A stretch of 64,000 bases of DNA from Caulobacter sp. 17J80-11 (lineage in GTDB: Bacteria; Pseudomonadota; Alphaproteobacteria; Caulobacterales; Caulobacteraceae). The notes under the pieces are model-generated. The model saw nothing but the letters and a program-made list of their open reading frames with translations, was not told the origin of the DNA and searched no databases. The position numbers and the translations under genes are program-made. The stretch is taken from the NCBI RefSeq assembly GCF_014349105.1, contig NZ_JACSJI010000002.1, forward strand, positions 124,001 through 188,000, in the 5' to 3' direction. Shown here in pieces: positions 28,742 through 37,534 of the stretch (position 1 is its first letter; the number at the start of each line of letters is the position of its first letter).

Positions 28742-30061
28742 ATGCGCCTGTCGCGCTATTTCCTGCCCGTTCTCAAGGAAACGCCCTCCGAGGCGCAGAT
28801 CGTCTCGCACCGCCTGATGCTGCGGGCCGGCATGATCCGCCAGGAGGCCGCCGGCATCTACGCCTGGCTGCCGCTGGGCTTCCGGGTGCTGAAGAAGATC
28901 GAGCAGATCGTGCGCGAGGAGCAGGAGCGCGCCGGCGCGGTCGAACTGCTGATGCCGACCCTTCAGCTGGCCGACCTGTGGCGCGAGAGCGGCCGTTACG
29001 ACGACTACGGCCAGGAGATGCTGCGCATCACCGACCGCCACGAGCGCGAGATGCTCTACGGCCCGACGAACGAGGAGATGATCACCGAGATCTTCCGCTC
29101 GTACGTCCGCAGCTACCGCGACCTGCCGAAGAACCTGTTCCACATCCAGTGGAAGTTCCGCGACGAGCAGCGCCCGCGCTTCGGCGTGATGCGCGGCCGC
29201 GAGTTCCTGATGAAGGACGCCTACTCCTTCGATCTGGACGAGGCGAACGCGCGCAAGGCCTACAACCGCATGTTCGTGGCCTATCTGAACACCTTCGCCC
29301 GCATGGGCCTGAAGGCGGTGCCGATGCGCGCCGACACCGGCCCGATCGGCGGCGACCTCAGCCACGAGTTCATCATCCTGGCCGACACCGGCGAGAGCCA
29401 GGTGTTCTGCCACAAGGACCTGGTCGACATGCCCGCGCCCGGTCCGAACGTGGACTGGGACGACCTGCAGGCGGTCGTCGACCAGCGCACGGCGCTCTAC
29501 GCGGCGACCGAAGAGATGCACGATCAGGCCAGGTTCGAGGCCGAAGCGCCTGAAGGCGCTCGCCTTTCGGCCCGCGGCATCGAGGTCGGCCACATCTTCT
29601 ACTTCGGCGAGAAGTACTCCAAGCCGATGAAGGCCGTGGTCGCCGGCCCCGACGGCGTCGAGCGCCCGGTGCACATGGGCTCCTACGGCGTGGGCGTGTC
29701 GCGCCTGATCGGCGCCATCATCGAGGCCAGCCACGACGAGAACGGCATCGTCTGGCCGGACCAGGTCGCGCCCTTCAAGGTCGGCCTGATCAACATGCGC
29801 CACGGCGACGAGGCGGTCGGCGCCGCCTGCGAGCAGGCCTATGCGGCCCTCACCAAGGCCGGCGTCGACGTGCTTTACGACGATCGCGACGAGCGCGCGG
29901 GCGGCAAGTTCGCCACCATGGACCTGATCGGCCTGCCCTGGCAGCTGATCATCGGGCCCAAGGGCCTGGCCGAAGGCGTGGTCGAGCTGAAGCGTCGCGC
30001 GACCGGCGAGCGCGAGACCTTGCCGTTGGAAGCCGCGCTGACCAAGTTGACGGCCGCTTGA
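28742..30061 (+). CDS. proS: proline--tRNA ligase, short type without editing domain
   Basis: This 439-residue class II aminoacyl-tRNA synthetase charges tRNA-Pro. The family start [26 protein letters not shown] is at 28742; the frame is open upstream but through the repeat region. Class II motifs are visible as [22 protein letters not shown] (motif 2) and [14 protein letters not shown] (motif 3). The roughly 180-residue editing insertion between motifs 2 and 3 of the E. coli enzyme is missing, as is usual in alphaproteobacteria, where a separate protein may remove Ala-tRNA-Pro. The anticodon-binding domain is complete. Confidence 0.95.
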   Translation: MRLSRYFLPVLKETPSEAQIVSHRLMLRAGMIRQEAAGIYAWLPLGFRVLKKIEQIVREEQERAGAVELLMPTLQLADLWRESGRYDDYGQEMLRITDRHEREMLYGPTNEEMITEIFRSYVRSYRDLPKNLFHIQWKFRDEQRPRFGVMRGREFLMKDAYSFDLDEANARKAYNRMFVAYLNTFARMGLKAVPMRADTGPIGGDLSHEFIILADTGESQVFCHKDLVDMPAPGPNVDWDDLQAVVDQRTALYAATEEMHDQARFEAEAPEGARLSARGIEVGHIFYFGEKYSKPMKAVVAGPDGVERPVHMGSYGVGVSRLIGAIIEASHDENGIVWPDQVAPFKVGLINMRHGDEAVGAACEQAYAALTKAGVDVLYDDRDERAGGKFATMDLIGLPWQLIIGPKGLAEGVVELKRRATGERETLPLEAALTKLTAA

Positions 30062-30097
30062 GTCCTCTTTCGGGGGGAAGCGCGTTAAGAGAGCTCC

Positions 30098-31378
30098 ATG
30101 GCTGAGCTGCAAGCTGCAAGACCCTTTTCCGCCTGGGAGCGGAACCTGGCGTTCCGCTACCTGCGCGCCAAGCGCAAGGAAGGCGGCGTCGCGCTGATCT
30201 CGATCATCTCCTTCGTCGGCATCACGCTGGCGGTGGCGGTGCTGATCATCGTGATGTCGGTGATGAACGGCTTCCGGGCCGACCTGTTGGGCCGCATGCT
30301 CGGCTTCAACGGCCACGCCTTCATCCAGGGCGCGCCGCTGACCGCGCCGGACCGCGAGGCCATGGTCGAGCGCCTGCGCGCCGTGCCCGGCGTGGTCCAG
30401 GTCGCGCCGCTGGTCGAGAACCAGGCCATCATCCTGGGCTCCGGCCAGGTGCAGGGCGCGCTGGTGCGCGGCGTCAGCCGCCGCACCCTGAACGAGACCA
30501 AGCTGGTCTCCACCAACATCCGCGCCGGCTCCAAGGACGGCTTCGGCGAAGGCGAGTACGGCGGCGACGTCGTCCTGCTGGGCGAAGTGCTGGCCATGAA
30601 CCTGGGCCTGCGGCCCGGCGACCCGGTGACCATGATCTCGCCGTCGGGCGGTTCGACCGCTTTCGGCGCGGCGCCGCTGCGCAAGACCTTCCTGCTGGGC
30701 GGCACCTTCAACGTGGGCATGTCGCAGTTCGACGCGCTCTACGCCTACATGCCGCTGGAGCAGGCTCAGCTGTTCTTCGGCAAGGAAGGGCTCTGGGACG
30801 CGGTCGAGATCACCGTCCAGAACCCCGACCAGATCGACAAGCTTAAACCCGCCATCATCCAGGCGGCGGGGCCGGGGGCGCTGTTCACCGACTGGCGCGA
30901 CCGCAATCGCGAGTTCTTCGACGCCCTGCAGGTCGAGCGCACGGTCATGCGCCTGATCCTGATGTTCATCGTGCTGATCGCGGCCATGAACATCATCTCG
31001 GGCCTGGTCATGCTGGTGAAGAACAAGAGCCGCGACATCGCCATCCTGCGCACCATGGGGGCCAGCCAGAGCGCGGTGCTGCGGATCTTCTTCATGGCCG
31101 GGGCCTCGATCGGCCTGGCCGGGACCTTCGCGGGCATCACGCTCGGCGTGCTGTTCTGCATCTTCATCGGCCCCATCCAGAGGTTCGTGGAATGGGCCAC
31201 CGGCACGCGGGTGTTCGACCCGTCGATCTATTTCCTGGCCCAGATCCCCGCCAAGGTGGAGTGGTCGGAGGTCGCCTTCGTGGCCCTGTGGTCGATGCTG
31301 GCAGCCTGCCTGGCGACCCTGCCGCCGGCCTGGCGGGCGTCGAAACTCGATCCGGTGGAGGCGCTCCGCTATGAGTGA
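30098..31378 (+). CDS. lolC: lipoprotein-releasing ABC transporter permease (LolC/LolE family)
   Basis: This 426-residue inner-membrane permease forms, with LolD, the complex that extracts outer-membrane lipoproteins and hands them to LolA. It has one N-terminal helix, a large periplasmic domain (about residues 55-270) and three C-terminal FtsX-type helices. The MFIVLIAAMNIISGLVMLVKNKSRDIAILRTMGAS segment is the typical coupling region. Only one permease gene is present, so the complex is probably a homodimer as in other alphaproteobacteria. It overlaps lolD by eight bases. Confidence 0.93.
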   Translation: MAELQAARPFSAWERNLAFRYLRAKRKEGGVALISIISFVGITLAVAVLIIVMSVMNGFRADLLGRMLGFNGHAFIQGAPLTAPDREAMVERLRAVPGVVQVAPLVENQAIILGSGQVQGALVRGVSRRTLNETKLVSTNIRAGSKDGFGEGEYGGDVVLLGEVLAMNLGLRPGDPVTMISPSGGSTAFGAAPLRKTFLLGGTFNVGMSQFDALYAYMPLEQAQLFFGKEGLWDAVEITVQNPDQIDKLKPAIIQAAGPGALFTDWRDRNREFFDALQVERTVMRLILMFIVLIAAMNIISGLVMLVKNKSRDIAILRTMGASQSAVLRIFFMAGASIGLAGTFAGITLGVLFCIFIGPIQRFVEWATGTRVFDPSIYFLAQIPAKVEWSEVAFVALWSMLAACLATLPPAWRASKLDPVEALRYE

Positions 31379-32075
31379 GCGTCCCGTTCTTTCGATCCGC
31401 GGCCTGCGCCGCACCTATGTCACCGGCGCCGGCCGGCTCGAGGTGCTGAAGGGTTGTGACCTGGACGTCCGTCCGGGTGAAGTGGTCGGCCTGATCGGCC
31501 CCTCCGGCTCGGGCAAGTCGTCCCTGCTGCACGCCGCCGGCTTGCTCGAGCACCCGGACGCCGGGACCATCACCATCGACGGCCAGAACTGCTCGGACCT
31601 GTCCGAGCGCCAGCGCACCCGCCTGCGCCTGGCCGAGATCGGTTTCGTCTACCAATTCCACCACTTGCTGCCGGAATTCACCGCGGTGGAGAACGTCGGC
31701 CTGCCGCTGCGTATCGCCGGCCGGCCGCGCGCCGAGTCCGAGGCGCGGGGGCGGGAGCTGCTGATCACGCTGGGCCTGGCGGAGCGGCTGGAGCACCAGC
31801 CCTCGCAGATGTCCGGCGGCGAGCAGCAGCGCGTGGCCATCGCCCGGGCGCTCGCCAACAGGCCGCGCCTGCTGCTGGCCGACGAGCCGACCGGCAACCT
31901 CGACCCGAACAACTCCCGCGCCGTGTTCCAGGCCCTGCACGACCTGGTCCGCCAGCAGGGCGTCGCCGCCCTGGTCGCCACCCACAACATGGAGCTGGCC
32001 GGCTACATGGACCGGGTGTTCGCGCTCAAGGACGGCCACCTGGAAGAGCGCCCGGCCGAGAGCCACGCCTACTGA
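31371..32075 (+). CDS. lolD: lipoprotein-releasing ABC transporter ATPase LolD
   Basis: LolD (234 residues) is the cytoplasmic ATPase that drives lipoprotein release. Walker A is GPSGSGKS at residues 43-50, the signature is MSGGEQQRVAIARAL, and Walker B is LLLADEPTGNLD. The FVYQFHHLLPEFTAVENV segment is the Q-loop form typical of LolD and MacB. It starts within the end of the permease gene. Confidence 0.95.
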   Translation: MSERPVLSIRGLRRTYVTGAGRLEVLKGCDLDVRPGEVVGLIGPSGSGKSSLLHAAGLLEHPDAGTITIDGQNCSDLSERQRTRLRLAEIGFVYQFHHLLPEFTAVENVGLPLRIAGRPRAESEARGRELLITLGLAERLEHQPSQMSGGEQQRVAIARALANRPRLLLADEPTGNLDPNNSRAVFQALHDLVRQQGVAALVATHNMELAGYMDRVFALKDGHLEERPAESHAY

Positions 32076-32104
32076 GCGTCCGTCTACGGTTCGTCGCACC
32101 CGGA

Positions 32105-32133
32105 TTGAAAAACGTCGGTCTTCAAACTAACCC
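32105..32133 (+). promoter_or_regulatory. possible promoter of the amidohydrolase gene
   Basis: TTGAAA at 32105-32110 and TAACCC at 32128-32133 are 17 bases apart, 25 bases before the ATG of the next gene. The -35 is good and the -10 is weak. The ACGGGGAAG ribosome-binding site follows. Confidence 0.3.
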
Positions 32134-32158
32134 TTGCTGAAAAGGGACGGGGAAGACC

Positions 32159-34207
32159 ATGCGCAATCTGTTGGCTACGACCGCTCTGGCGGCGCTTCTG
32201 CTCGCGAGCGGCGCTGCGGCGCAGACGCCGTCGGCCGAGCTGGCCAAGCCGCCGGCGGACGCCGAACGCTTCGTCATCATGTCGCCGGGCGGTCGCCACG
32301 GCGAGGTCCTGTACTGGACCGCGGCCGACGGCGCGCTGATGGCCCGCATGAACCTGCTGCTGCGCGGGCAGGCCTGGGACGAGGAAGAGACGGTGCGGCT
32401 GGGGGCCGACGGAGCCATCGCCGACTACCGGCTGCGCGGCTCCAGCCCGCAGGGCGACGTCGCCGAGACCTTCAGCGTCGCGAACGGCCGCGCGGTGTGG
32501 AAGTCGCCGATCGACTCCGGCTCGTCCGCCTACACCGGTCCGGCCTTCTACCTGCCGGCGGGGATCTCGCTGCGGGGCAGCAACCTGCCGATCGAACGGC
32601 TGGTGTCCGGCGGCGCCGACGTCGCCCTCTTGCCGGGCGGCAAGGCGCACGCCGAAAAGCTGACGACCGCGACGGTCGGTACCGGGGCGAACGCCCAGAC
32701 CGTCACCGCCTGGTCGATCACCGGCATCAGCGGGACGCCGTTCGCGGTGTGGACCGACGCCAAGGGCGAGGTGTTCGCCAACATCGGCGGGCTGAGCATC
32801 ATCCGCGCCGGTTTCGAAGGCGATCAGCCGGCGCTGGAGAAGGCGCAGGACGCGGCCCTGGCGAAAAAGTCGCCGGAGCTGGCGCGCACCCTGGTCGAGA
32901 CGCCGGCCGCTCCGGTGGCCTTCTACGACGTGCGCGCCTTCGTCGACGGCAAGCGCTTCGCCGAGCACCAGACCGTGGTCGTCGACAAGGGCAAGATCGT
33001 CGCCGTCGGCCCGGTCGGCAAGGTGAAGTTCCCCAAGGCGTCGCGGATCGTCGACGGCAAGGGCATGACCCTGACGCCGGGCCTGTGGGACGCCCACATG
33101 CACGTCGGCGACGACTACACCGGTCCGTCCGAGCTCTCGCTGGGCGTCACCTCGGTGCGCGACCCGGGCAACAACGACGCCCTGACCCAGGCGCGCCGTG
33201 AACGCCGCGCCGCCGGCGAGTTGCTGTCCCCTCACGTCTATTCGTCGTCGTTGATCGACGGGAAGGGCCCCAACACCGCCCAGATCGCCAACGTCGCCAC
33301 CACCCGCGAGGAGGCGATCCAGCAGGTCGACGCCGCCAAGGCCAAGGGCCAGGTGGGCGTGAAATTCTACGGCACCTTCGATCCGTCCTGGGTCGCCCCG
33401 GCCGCCGCCGAGGCGCACAAGCTGGGCCTGCACGTCCACGGCCACGTGCCGGCCGGCATGCGCCCGGGCGAGGCGATCGCCGCCGGCTACGACGAGGTCA
33501 CCCACATCTACTTCGTGGCCATGCAGGCCATGCCCGACGACGTGGTGAACCACTCCAACGGGATCCAGCGCTTCCAGGGCGTGGGCCGCTACGCCAAGGA
33601 CATGGACCTGAACGCCGAGCCGATGAAGTCGCTGATCGCCGACATGGCCAAGCGAGGCACGGCGGTCGACCCGACCCTGGTGGTGGCCGAGAGCCTGTTC
33701 GTGCCGGAGAACGGCGACCTGTCGCCGTCCTACGCGCCTTATGTGGGCACCCTGCCGCCGACCGTGGAGCGCGGCTTCCGCCAGGGCGGCTTCGCGCCGG
33801 CCGACGGGACCACCCGCGCCGACTTCCGCGCCAGCTTCAAGAAGCTGGTCGAGCTGGTCGGGGTCATGCACAAGGCCGGCGTGCCGATCGTGGCCGGCAC
33901 CGACGGTTCGGGCCTGGAGCTGGTGCGCGAGCTGGAGCTCTACGTCGAGGCCGGCTTCACCCCGGCCGAGGCCCTGGCGGCGGCGACCTCCGTGCCGGCC
34001 CGCCTGGTCGGCGCCGACAAGCACACCGGCACGATCGCCGTGGGCATGGACGCCGACCTGGTGCTGGTCGACGGCGACCCGTCCAAGACCATCGGGGACC
34101 TGCGCCACACGCGCCTGGTCATGATGGACGGCAAGCTCATGGAAGCCGACAAGCTGCGCGCGGCGGTCGGCGTCCAGGGCCGGCCGGCCTTCGACGCGGC
34201 GGAGTAA
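32159..34207 (+). CDS. secreted metal-dependent amidohydrolase
   Basis: This 682-residue protein starts with a signal peptide ending ASGAAAQ, so it is exported. Residues 25 to about 250 form an N-terminal domain I do not recognise. The rest is an amidohydrolase TIM barrel: His313 and His315 (DAHMHVG), a Lys402 in the position of the carboxylated metal-bridging lysine (GVKFYG), His425/427/429, His449 (THIYF) and catalytic Asp582 (AGTDGSG). Relatives act on small amides, dipeptides or imide rings; the substrate here is unknown. It converges on the LytTR gene with a 12-bp inverted repeat between them. Confidence 0.88.
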   Translation: MRNLLATTALAALLLASGAAAQTPSAELAKPPADAERFVIMSPGGRHGEVLYWTAADGALMARMNLLLRGQAWDEEETVRLGADGAIADYRLRGSSPQGDVAETFSVANGRAVWKSPIDSGSSAYTGPAFYLPAGISLRGSNLPIERLVSGGADVALLPGGKAHAEKLTTATVGTGANAQTVTAWSITGISGTPFAVWTDAKGEVFANIGGLSIIRAGFEGDQPALEKAQDAALAKKSPELARTLVETPAAPVAFYDVRAFVDGKRFAEHQTVVVDKGKIVAVGPVGKVKFPKASRIVDGKGMTLTPGLWDAHMHVGDDYTGPSELSLGVTSVRDPGNNDALTQARRERRAAGELLSPHVYSSSLIDGKGPNTAQIANVATTREEAIQQVDAAKAKGQVGVKFYGTFDPSWVAPAAAEAHKLGLHVHGHVPAGMRPGEAIAAGYDEVTHIYFVAMQAMPDDVVNHSNGIQRFQGVGRYAKDMDLNAEPMKSLIADMAKRGTAVDPTLVVAESLFVPENGDLSPSYAPYVGTLPPTVERGFRQGGFAPADGTTRADFRASFKKLVELVGVMHKAGVPIVAGTDGSGLELVRELELYVEAGFTPAEALAAATSVPARLVGADKHTGTIAVGMDADLVLVDGDPSKTIGDLRHTRLVMMDGKLMEADKLRAAVGVQGRPAFDAAE

Positions 34208-34217
34208 GGAAACGGCG

Positions 34218-34253
34218 GCTGAAGGCGCTCAGGCCCAGCCCAGCGCCTTCAGC
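34218..34253. terminator. inverted repeat between convergent genes, possible bidirectional terminator
   Basis: GCTGAAGGCGCT at 34218-34229 and AGCGCCTTCAGC at 34242-34253 are a perfect 12-bp inverted repeat with a 12-base loop. It lies between the amidohydrolase stop and overlaps the last codons of the LytTR gene. There is no T run on either strand, so termination is an inference from position. Confidence 0.4.
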
Positions 34254-35065
34254 TCCGCCAGCCGGCGGCGTGCGACCGGGACCTCGAGTCCGGTGTCCAG
34301 GCGCAGCACGCCGGAGCGCCCGCGCCGCTCGGAGGCGACGACGGCGGCGCGCGCCACCCACCAGGAGCGGTGCACCTGCGCGCCGTCCACGGCCGCCAGC
34401 TCCGCCACCGCGTCGGCCATGCGCATCAGCACCAGGGTGTCCCCGCGACGGGTGAAGACCCGCACGTAGTGGTCCTCCATGCCCAGCGCGATCACCTCCC
34501 GCCCCAGCCGGGCGGGCAGGCGCTCGAGCAGGCGTGCGCCGGCGGCCGGCTCGACGGACGCCTCGGTCTCGGGGGCGGGCGCCGGGGTTTCGGTCGGCTC
34601 GACGTCGGCGGCCAGACTCCGGCCGGCCAGGAACCACATCAGGCTCCAGCCCAGCGCGCCGATCGGCAGGGCCTGGGCGTAGGTCTGCAGGAAGGCGAGG
34701 TCGTCCGGCCACGGACGGGCGAGATCGATGGTCGGCCCCAGCCACCACAGCCAGAAGGTCATGGGGACCGTCCCAACCAGCACCGCCGCCGCCCAGCCGA
34801 CGGCTTCGCTCCGGCCCAGTCGCACGGCCACGCCCGCGCCCAGCCGGATCAACGGCCGCTGCAGGACGTAGCCCGCCAGCACGGTGCGCGACCAGTAGAG
34901 CAGCCGCTCCGGCCAGGGGCCGGTCACGAACAGGCCGAAGGCGCCGATCATGGCCAGCACGACGGCGACGCCCAGCAAGGCGCCCAGCTCGCGGGCGACG
35001 CCGCGCGGGCTCAAGTTCGCGCGCAGTCCCGCCGACGCTTCGTGAACGGGCCTCATCGACGTCAC
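34229..35065 (-). CDS. membrane-anchored LytTR-type transcriptional regulator
   Basis: This 278-residue protein has four membrane helices in its first half (GALLGVAVVLAMIGAFGLFV, LVGTVPMTFWLWWLG and others), an acidic Pro/Glu linker (PTETPAPAPETEASVEP), and a C-terminal LytTR DNA-binding domain from about residue 180 (GMEDHYVRVFTRRGDTLVLMR, VHRSWWVAR). No receiver domain is present. I chose the GTG at 35065 because AGGAGG lies five bases upstream; the open frame runs to 35392 without any sign of coding. The gene is divergent from the Lnt-like gene 105 bases away, so it may control it. Confidence 0.82.
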   Translation of the reverse strand: MTSMRPVHEASAGLRANLSPRGVARELGALLGVAVVLAMIGAFGLFVTGPWPERLLYWSRTVLAGYVLQRPLIRLGAGVAVRLGRSEAVGWAAAVLVGTVPMTFWLWWLGPTIDLARPWPDDLAFLQTYAQALPIGALGWSLMWFLAGRSLAADVEPTETPAPAPETEASVEPAAGARLLERLPARLGREVIALGMEDHYVRVFTRRGDTLVLMRMADAVAELAAVDGAQVHRSWWVARAAVVASERRGRSGVLRLDTGLEVPVARRRLAELKALGWA

Positions 35066-35170
35066 CGGTTCCTCCTGCGAACGCCGCCGGTCCGGCGACG
35101 CATCTCCGCTCGCGGGCGGCGTTCCGGCCGGCTTCATCCGGCGCACGCGACCCGCAAACCGAGGTTCCTT

Positions 35171-37039
35171 ATGTCGAGATTCGTCTGGCTGGCGCTCGCC
35201 TTCGCCTGCGCCGCCTTCACGGTCGGAAACACGACCGTGCCGATCGCCGCCTGGCTGGCGCCGGTGTTCATGCTCCGCTTCACGCGAAGCTCGGCGCCCC
35301 TGCCGGGGCTCGCCCTGGGCGCGGTGACGTTCATCGCGGGGCAGGACGTAGCCTGGCGCGGCGCGCTGGTCTTCCAGGGGCTGATCTACCACGCGGTGGT
35401 CGCGGCCATCGGCCTGCTGTTCTTCCTGCCGGTGGTGGCGGACCGGCTGATCGCGCCGCGTCTGAAGGGCTTCGCCTCGACCCTGGTGTTCCCCTTGGCG
35501 CTGGTCGCCGTCGAGTTCGCCTGGTCGAGCGCCGGGCTCGGCACGTGGGGCCTGGCTGCTTACTCGCAGTGGGGCGCGCTCCCACTGCTGCAGGTGCTGT
35601 CGGTCACGGGCCTATGGGGCGTGAGCTTCCTGGTCGGCTGGGCGGCGTCGACGGCGAACGTCGTCTGGGCGCGCGGCTGGGCCGATCCGGCCGCCCGCCG
35701 TGCGGGGCTCGTCGTCGCCGGCGTGGTCGCGGCGGTGCTGGCGGCGGGTGGGCTTCGGCTGGCGCTGGACCCGCCGAAGGGGCCGACCGTGCGCGTGGCC
35801 GGCGTGGTCGCCGAGAACCTCGACGTGTTCATGGGCGCCTGGGCGCCGCTCGCCCAGGGACGCAAGCTGACGCCGGAGATGGCGGACAAGGCGCGGCCGG
35901 CGACTCAGGAGCTGCAGCAGCGGCTGCTGGAGCGCAGCCGCGAAGAGGCGAGGGCGGGGGCCAGGATCGTCGTCTGGTCCGAGGCCAACGCGCTGGTCTT
36001 CAAGGACGACGAATCGGCCTTCGTGGCGCAGGGCCGCCGGCTGGCCCGGGAGGAGGGCGTCTACCTGTTCATGGCTATGGCGACGATCACGCCCGGCGAA
36101 CGGCTGGCCCGGAACAAGGTGGTCGCGATCGACCCGACCGGGGAGGTGCGCTCCAGCTATCTGAAGAGCCACCCGACCCCGGCGGAAGCGTCCGTGCCCG
36201 GCGACGGCGTCGTGGAGGTGATGGACACCCCCTACGGCCGGCTGGCCTGGGCCATCTGCTACGACTTCGACTACCAGGCTCTGATCCGCCAGGCCGGGCG
36301 CGCCGGCGCCGACATCCTGCTGAACCCGTCCTGGGACAGCCGCGGCATGGATCCGATGCACACCCACATGGCGGGCCTCCGAGCCATCGAGAACGGCGCC
36401 TCGATGTTCCGGGTGACCAACGACGGCCTGAGCCAGGCGGTCGACGCCCAGGCGCGCGTGCTGGCCGCCATGGACGACTACGCGAGCAAGGACGGGGTGA
36501 AGGCGATGGTCGCCGACCTGCCGGTTCGCGGCGCGGTCACCCCCTATGCGCGCTTCGGCGACTGGCTGGCCTGGGCGTGCGTCGCCGGGGCGGGGCAGGG
36601 CACGCTCGCCGGCAGCCGCGGCCGCGGCCGTCGGCTGAGGCGCCTGGGCCGAAGGTCGGCGTCAGTCGACGATGTCGATCACCGCGCCGACCGAGCCGCC
36701 GATCAGGGCCCCGGTTCCGGCGTTGCCCGACAGGCTGCCGATCCCGGCGCCCACGACCGCGCCGGTGGCGGTGGCGCAGCCGGTCAGGACGAGGGCTGCG
36801 GCGGCGAGGGCGGTCGCGAGTCTTCTCATCGCGGTCTCCTGCGGCTTCACTCGGCCAGCCGGGGCTTGGCCATCTGGGCCCAGATCACCGACAGCACCGG
36901 CTTGTCGAGCTGGTCGGGGTGGGCCTTGTACCAGGCGTCGACGGTCTGGATGGCGGCGTCGACGGTGAAGCCGTCGAGGCCCTTCTGGGCGCGCTGCGAG
37001 AAGGTGTCGGTCTGCCCGGGGTCGTGCTTGGCGTCGTAG
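35171..37039 (+). CDS. Lnt-like membrane nitrilase-fold acyltransferase; 3' end abnormal
   Basis: An N-terminal set of membrane helices (to about residue 200) is followed by a carbon-nitrogen hydrolase domain. The triad of this fold is present: Glu271 (VVWSEAN), Lys332 (SYLKSHP) and Cys363 (WAICYDFDY). It resembles apolipoprotein N-acyltransferase, which adds the third acyl chain to lipoproteins, but the sequence around the cysteine (YDFDY) differs from the usual CYE, so it may be a paralogue with another substrate. The recognisable protein ends near base 36600, yet the frame has no stop until 37039 and runs antisense through two small genes. A one-base shift would end at the TGA at 36636. 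Confidence 0.7.
   Translation: MSRFVWLALAFACAAFTVGNTTVPIAAWLAPVFMLRFTRSSAPLPGLALGAVTFIAGQDVAWRGALVFQGLIYHAVVAAIGLLFFLPVVADRLIAPRLKGFASTLVFPLALVAVEFAWSSAGLGTWGLAAYSQWGALPLLQVLSVTGLWGVSFLVGWAASTANVVWARGWADPAARRAGLVVAGVVAAVLAAGGLRLALDPPKGPTVRVAGVVAENLDVFMGAWAPLAQGRKLTPEMADKARPATQELQQRLLERSREEARAGARIVVWSEANALVFKDDESAFVAQGRRLAREEGVYLFMAMATITPGERLARNKVVAIDPTGEVRSSYLKSHPTPAEASVPGDGVVEVMDTPYGRLAWAICYDFDYQALIRQAGRAGADILLNPSWDSRGMDPMHTHMAGLRAIENGASMFRVTNDGLSQAVDAQARVLAAMDDYASKDGVKAMVADLPVRGAVTPYARFGDWLAWACVAGAGQGTLAGSRGRGRRLRRLGRRSASVDDVDHRADRAADQGPGSGVARQAADPGAHDRAGGGGAAGQDEGCGGEGGRESSHRGLLRLHSASRGLAIWAQITDSTGLSSWSGWALYQASTVWMAASTVKPSRPFWARCEKVSVCPGSCLAS
36662..36829 (-). CDS. small glycine-zipper lipoprotein
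   Basis: This peptide of about 55 residues has a lipoprotein signal with lipobox LTGC (ALVLTGCATATG) and then a glycine-rich segment VGAGIGSLSGNAGTGALIGG typical of glycine-zipper envelope lipoproteins. The ATG at 36829 has AGGAG six bases upstream; a GTG at 36850 is also in frame. It lies just downstream of the exported-protein gene at 36847-37224 on the same strand and is antisense to the extended frame of the Lnt-like gene. It is close to the OsmB/entericidin size class; its role is unknown. Confidence 0.7.
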   Translation of the reverse strand: MRRLATALAAAALVLTGCATATGAVVGAGIGSLSGNAGTGALIGGSVGAVIDIVD

Positions 37040-37224
37040 CGGGCGCCGACCGAGATCATGTTCGACACGCCGGCCAGGTAGGCGCGGCGCACCTCGGGCG
37101 AGGAACGCTGCCAGTCGCGGCCGTCGGCCAGCCGTGTGTTCGCGGGCGATTGCGCTTGCGCGGCGATGGGAAGCGCCAGGGCGCCCGCGACGACGAGGGC
37201 GCCGATCGTCCGAAGCGTCGCCAT
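36847..37224 (-). CDS. small exported protein of unknown function
   Basis: This 125-residue protein begins with a clear signal peptide (MATLRTIGALVVAGALALPIA cut near AQAQ). The mature part of about 100 residues has RRAYLAGVSNMISVGARYD and a C-terminal WYKAHPDQLDKPVLSVIWAQM helix. The layout recalls the Rap1a/Tai-type periplasmic proteins, but it lacks the cysteines of that family, so I leave it unassigned. A GGAGCAG ribosome-binding site precedes the ATG. Confidence 0.75.
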   Translation of the reverse strand: MATLRTIGALVVAGALALPIAAQAQSPANTRLADGRDWQRSSPEVRRAYLAGVSNMISVGARYDAKHDPGQTDTFSQRAQKGLDGFTVDAAIQTVDAWYKAHPDQLDKPVLSVIWAQMAKPRLAE

Positions 37225-37346
37225 GGTCTGCTCCTTCCGTGCGCGCCTGAAACTCCGCGCGCGCCGATCCGGGCGTCAGGGCCGCGCCGGAGGCCGACCG
37301 GAATTACTGCTGAGGGAGAGGGAAGGGCGCAGGCGATTCGCGGCGC

Positions 37347-37375
37347 TTGCAATGAGAACAAAACCGGAATAGAGA
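37347..37375 (+). promoter_or_regulatory. possible promoter upstream of dnaE
   Basis: TTGCAA at 37347-37352 and TAGAGA at 37370-37375 are 17 bases apart, nearly the same as the nuoJ element. It would give a leader of about 150 nt before dnaE that contains the small ORF at 37412-37504. Confidence 0.4.
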
Positions 37376-37411
37376 ACAAACCAGAAACGGTGAAGCCGGG
37401 GGAAAAATTCC

Positions 37412-37504
37412 ATGGTTGTTCGTGCGGTTCGTGAAACGCTGGCGCTTGCTTCCGTGTCCGCCTTCGTTTGGATGGTGTGGTCGGTGACGCACCTGGTGGC
37501 GTGA
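37412..37504 (+). CDS. putative 30-residue leader peptide or microprotein before dnaE
   Basis: This short ORF has a ribosome-binding run GGGGGAAAA ending five bases before its ATG. It encodes 30 residues: a basic start (MVVRAVRETL) and a hydrophobic helix (SAFVWMVWSV) ending THLVA. It stops 30 bases before the dnaE ATG, and a 6-bp hairpin lies between. It could be a single-helix membrane microprotein or a leader peptide that affects dnaE translation. No homologue can be checked here. Confidence 0.4.
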   Translation: MVVRAVRETLALASVSAFVWMVWSVTHLVA

Positions 37505-37510
37505 GTCGTT

Positions 37511-37528
37511 CCCGACGCTTAAGTCGGG
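37511..37528 (+). promoter_or_regulatory. hairpin overlapping the dnaE ribosome-binding site
   Basis: CCCGAC at 37511-37516 pairs with GTCGGG at 37523-37528 around a GCTTAA loop. The 3' arm includes part of the GGGGA that would be the ribosome-binding site of dnaE (ATG at 37535). When formed, it would hide that site. It begins six bases after the stop of the small ORF. Confidence 0.4.
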
Positions 37529-37534
37529 GATGAC

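Noticed and set aside
37357-37440. GAAC and GTTC pairs upstream of dnaE considered as SOS boxes
   Set aside because: The spacings are 14 and 5 bases, not 7, unlike the two exact boxes at lexA. This dnaE is the replicative type, which is not expected to be under LexA.
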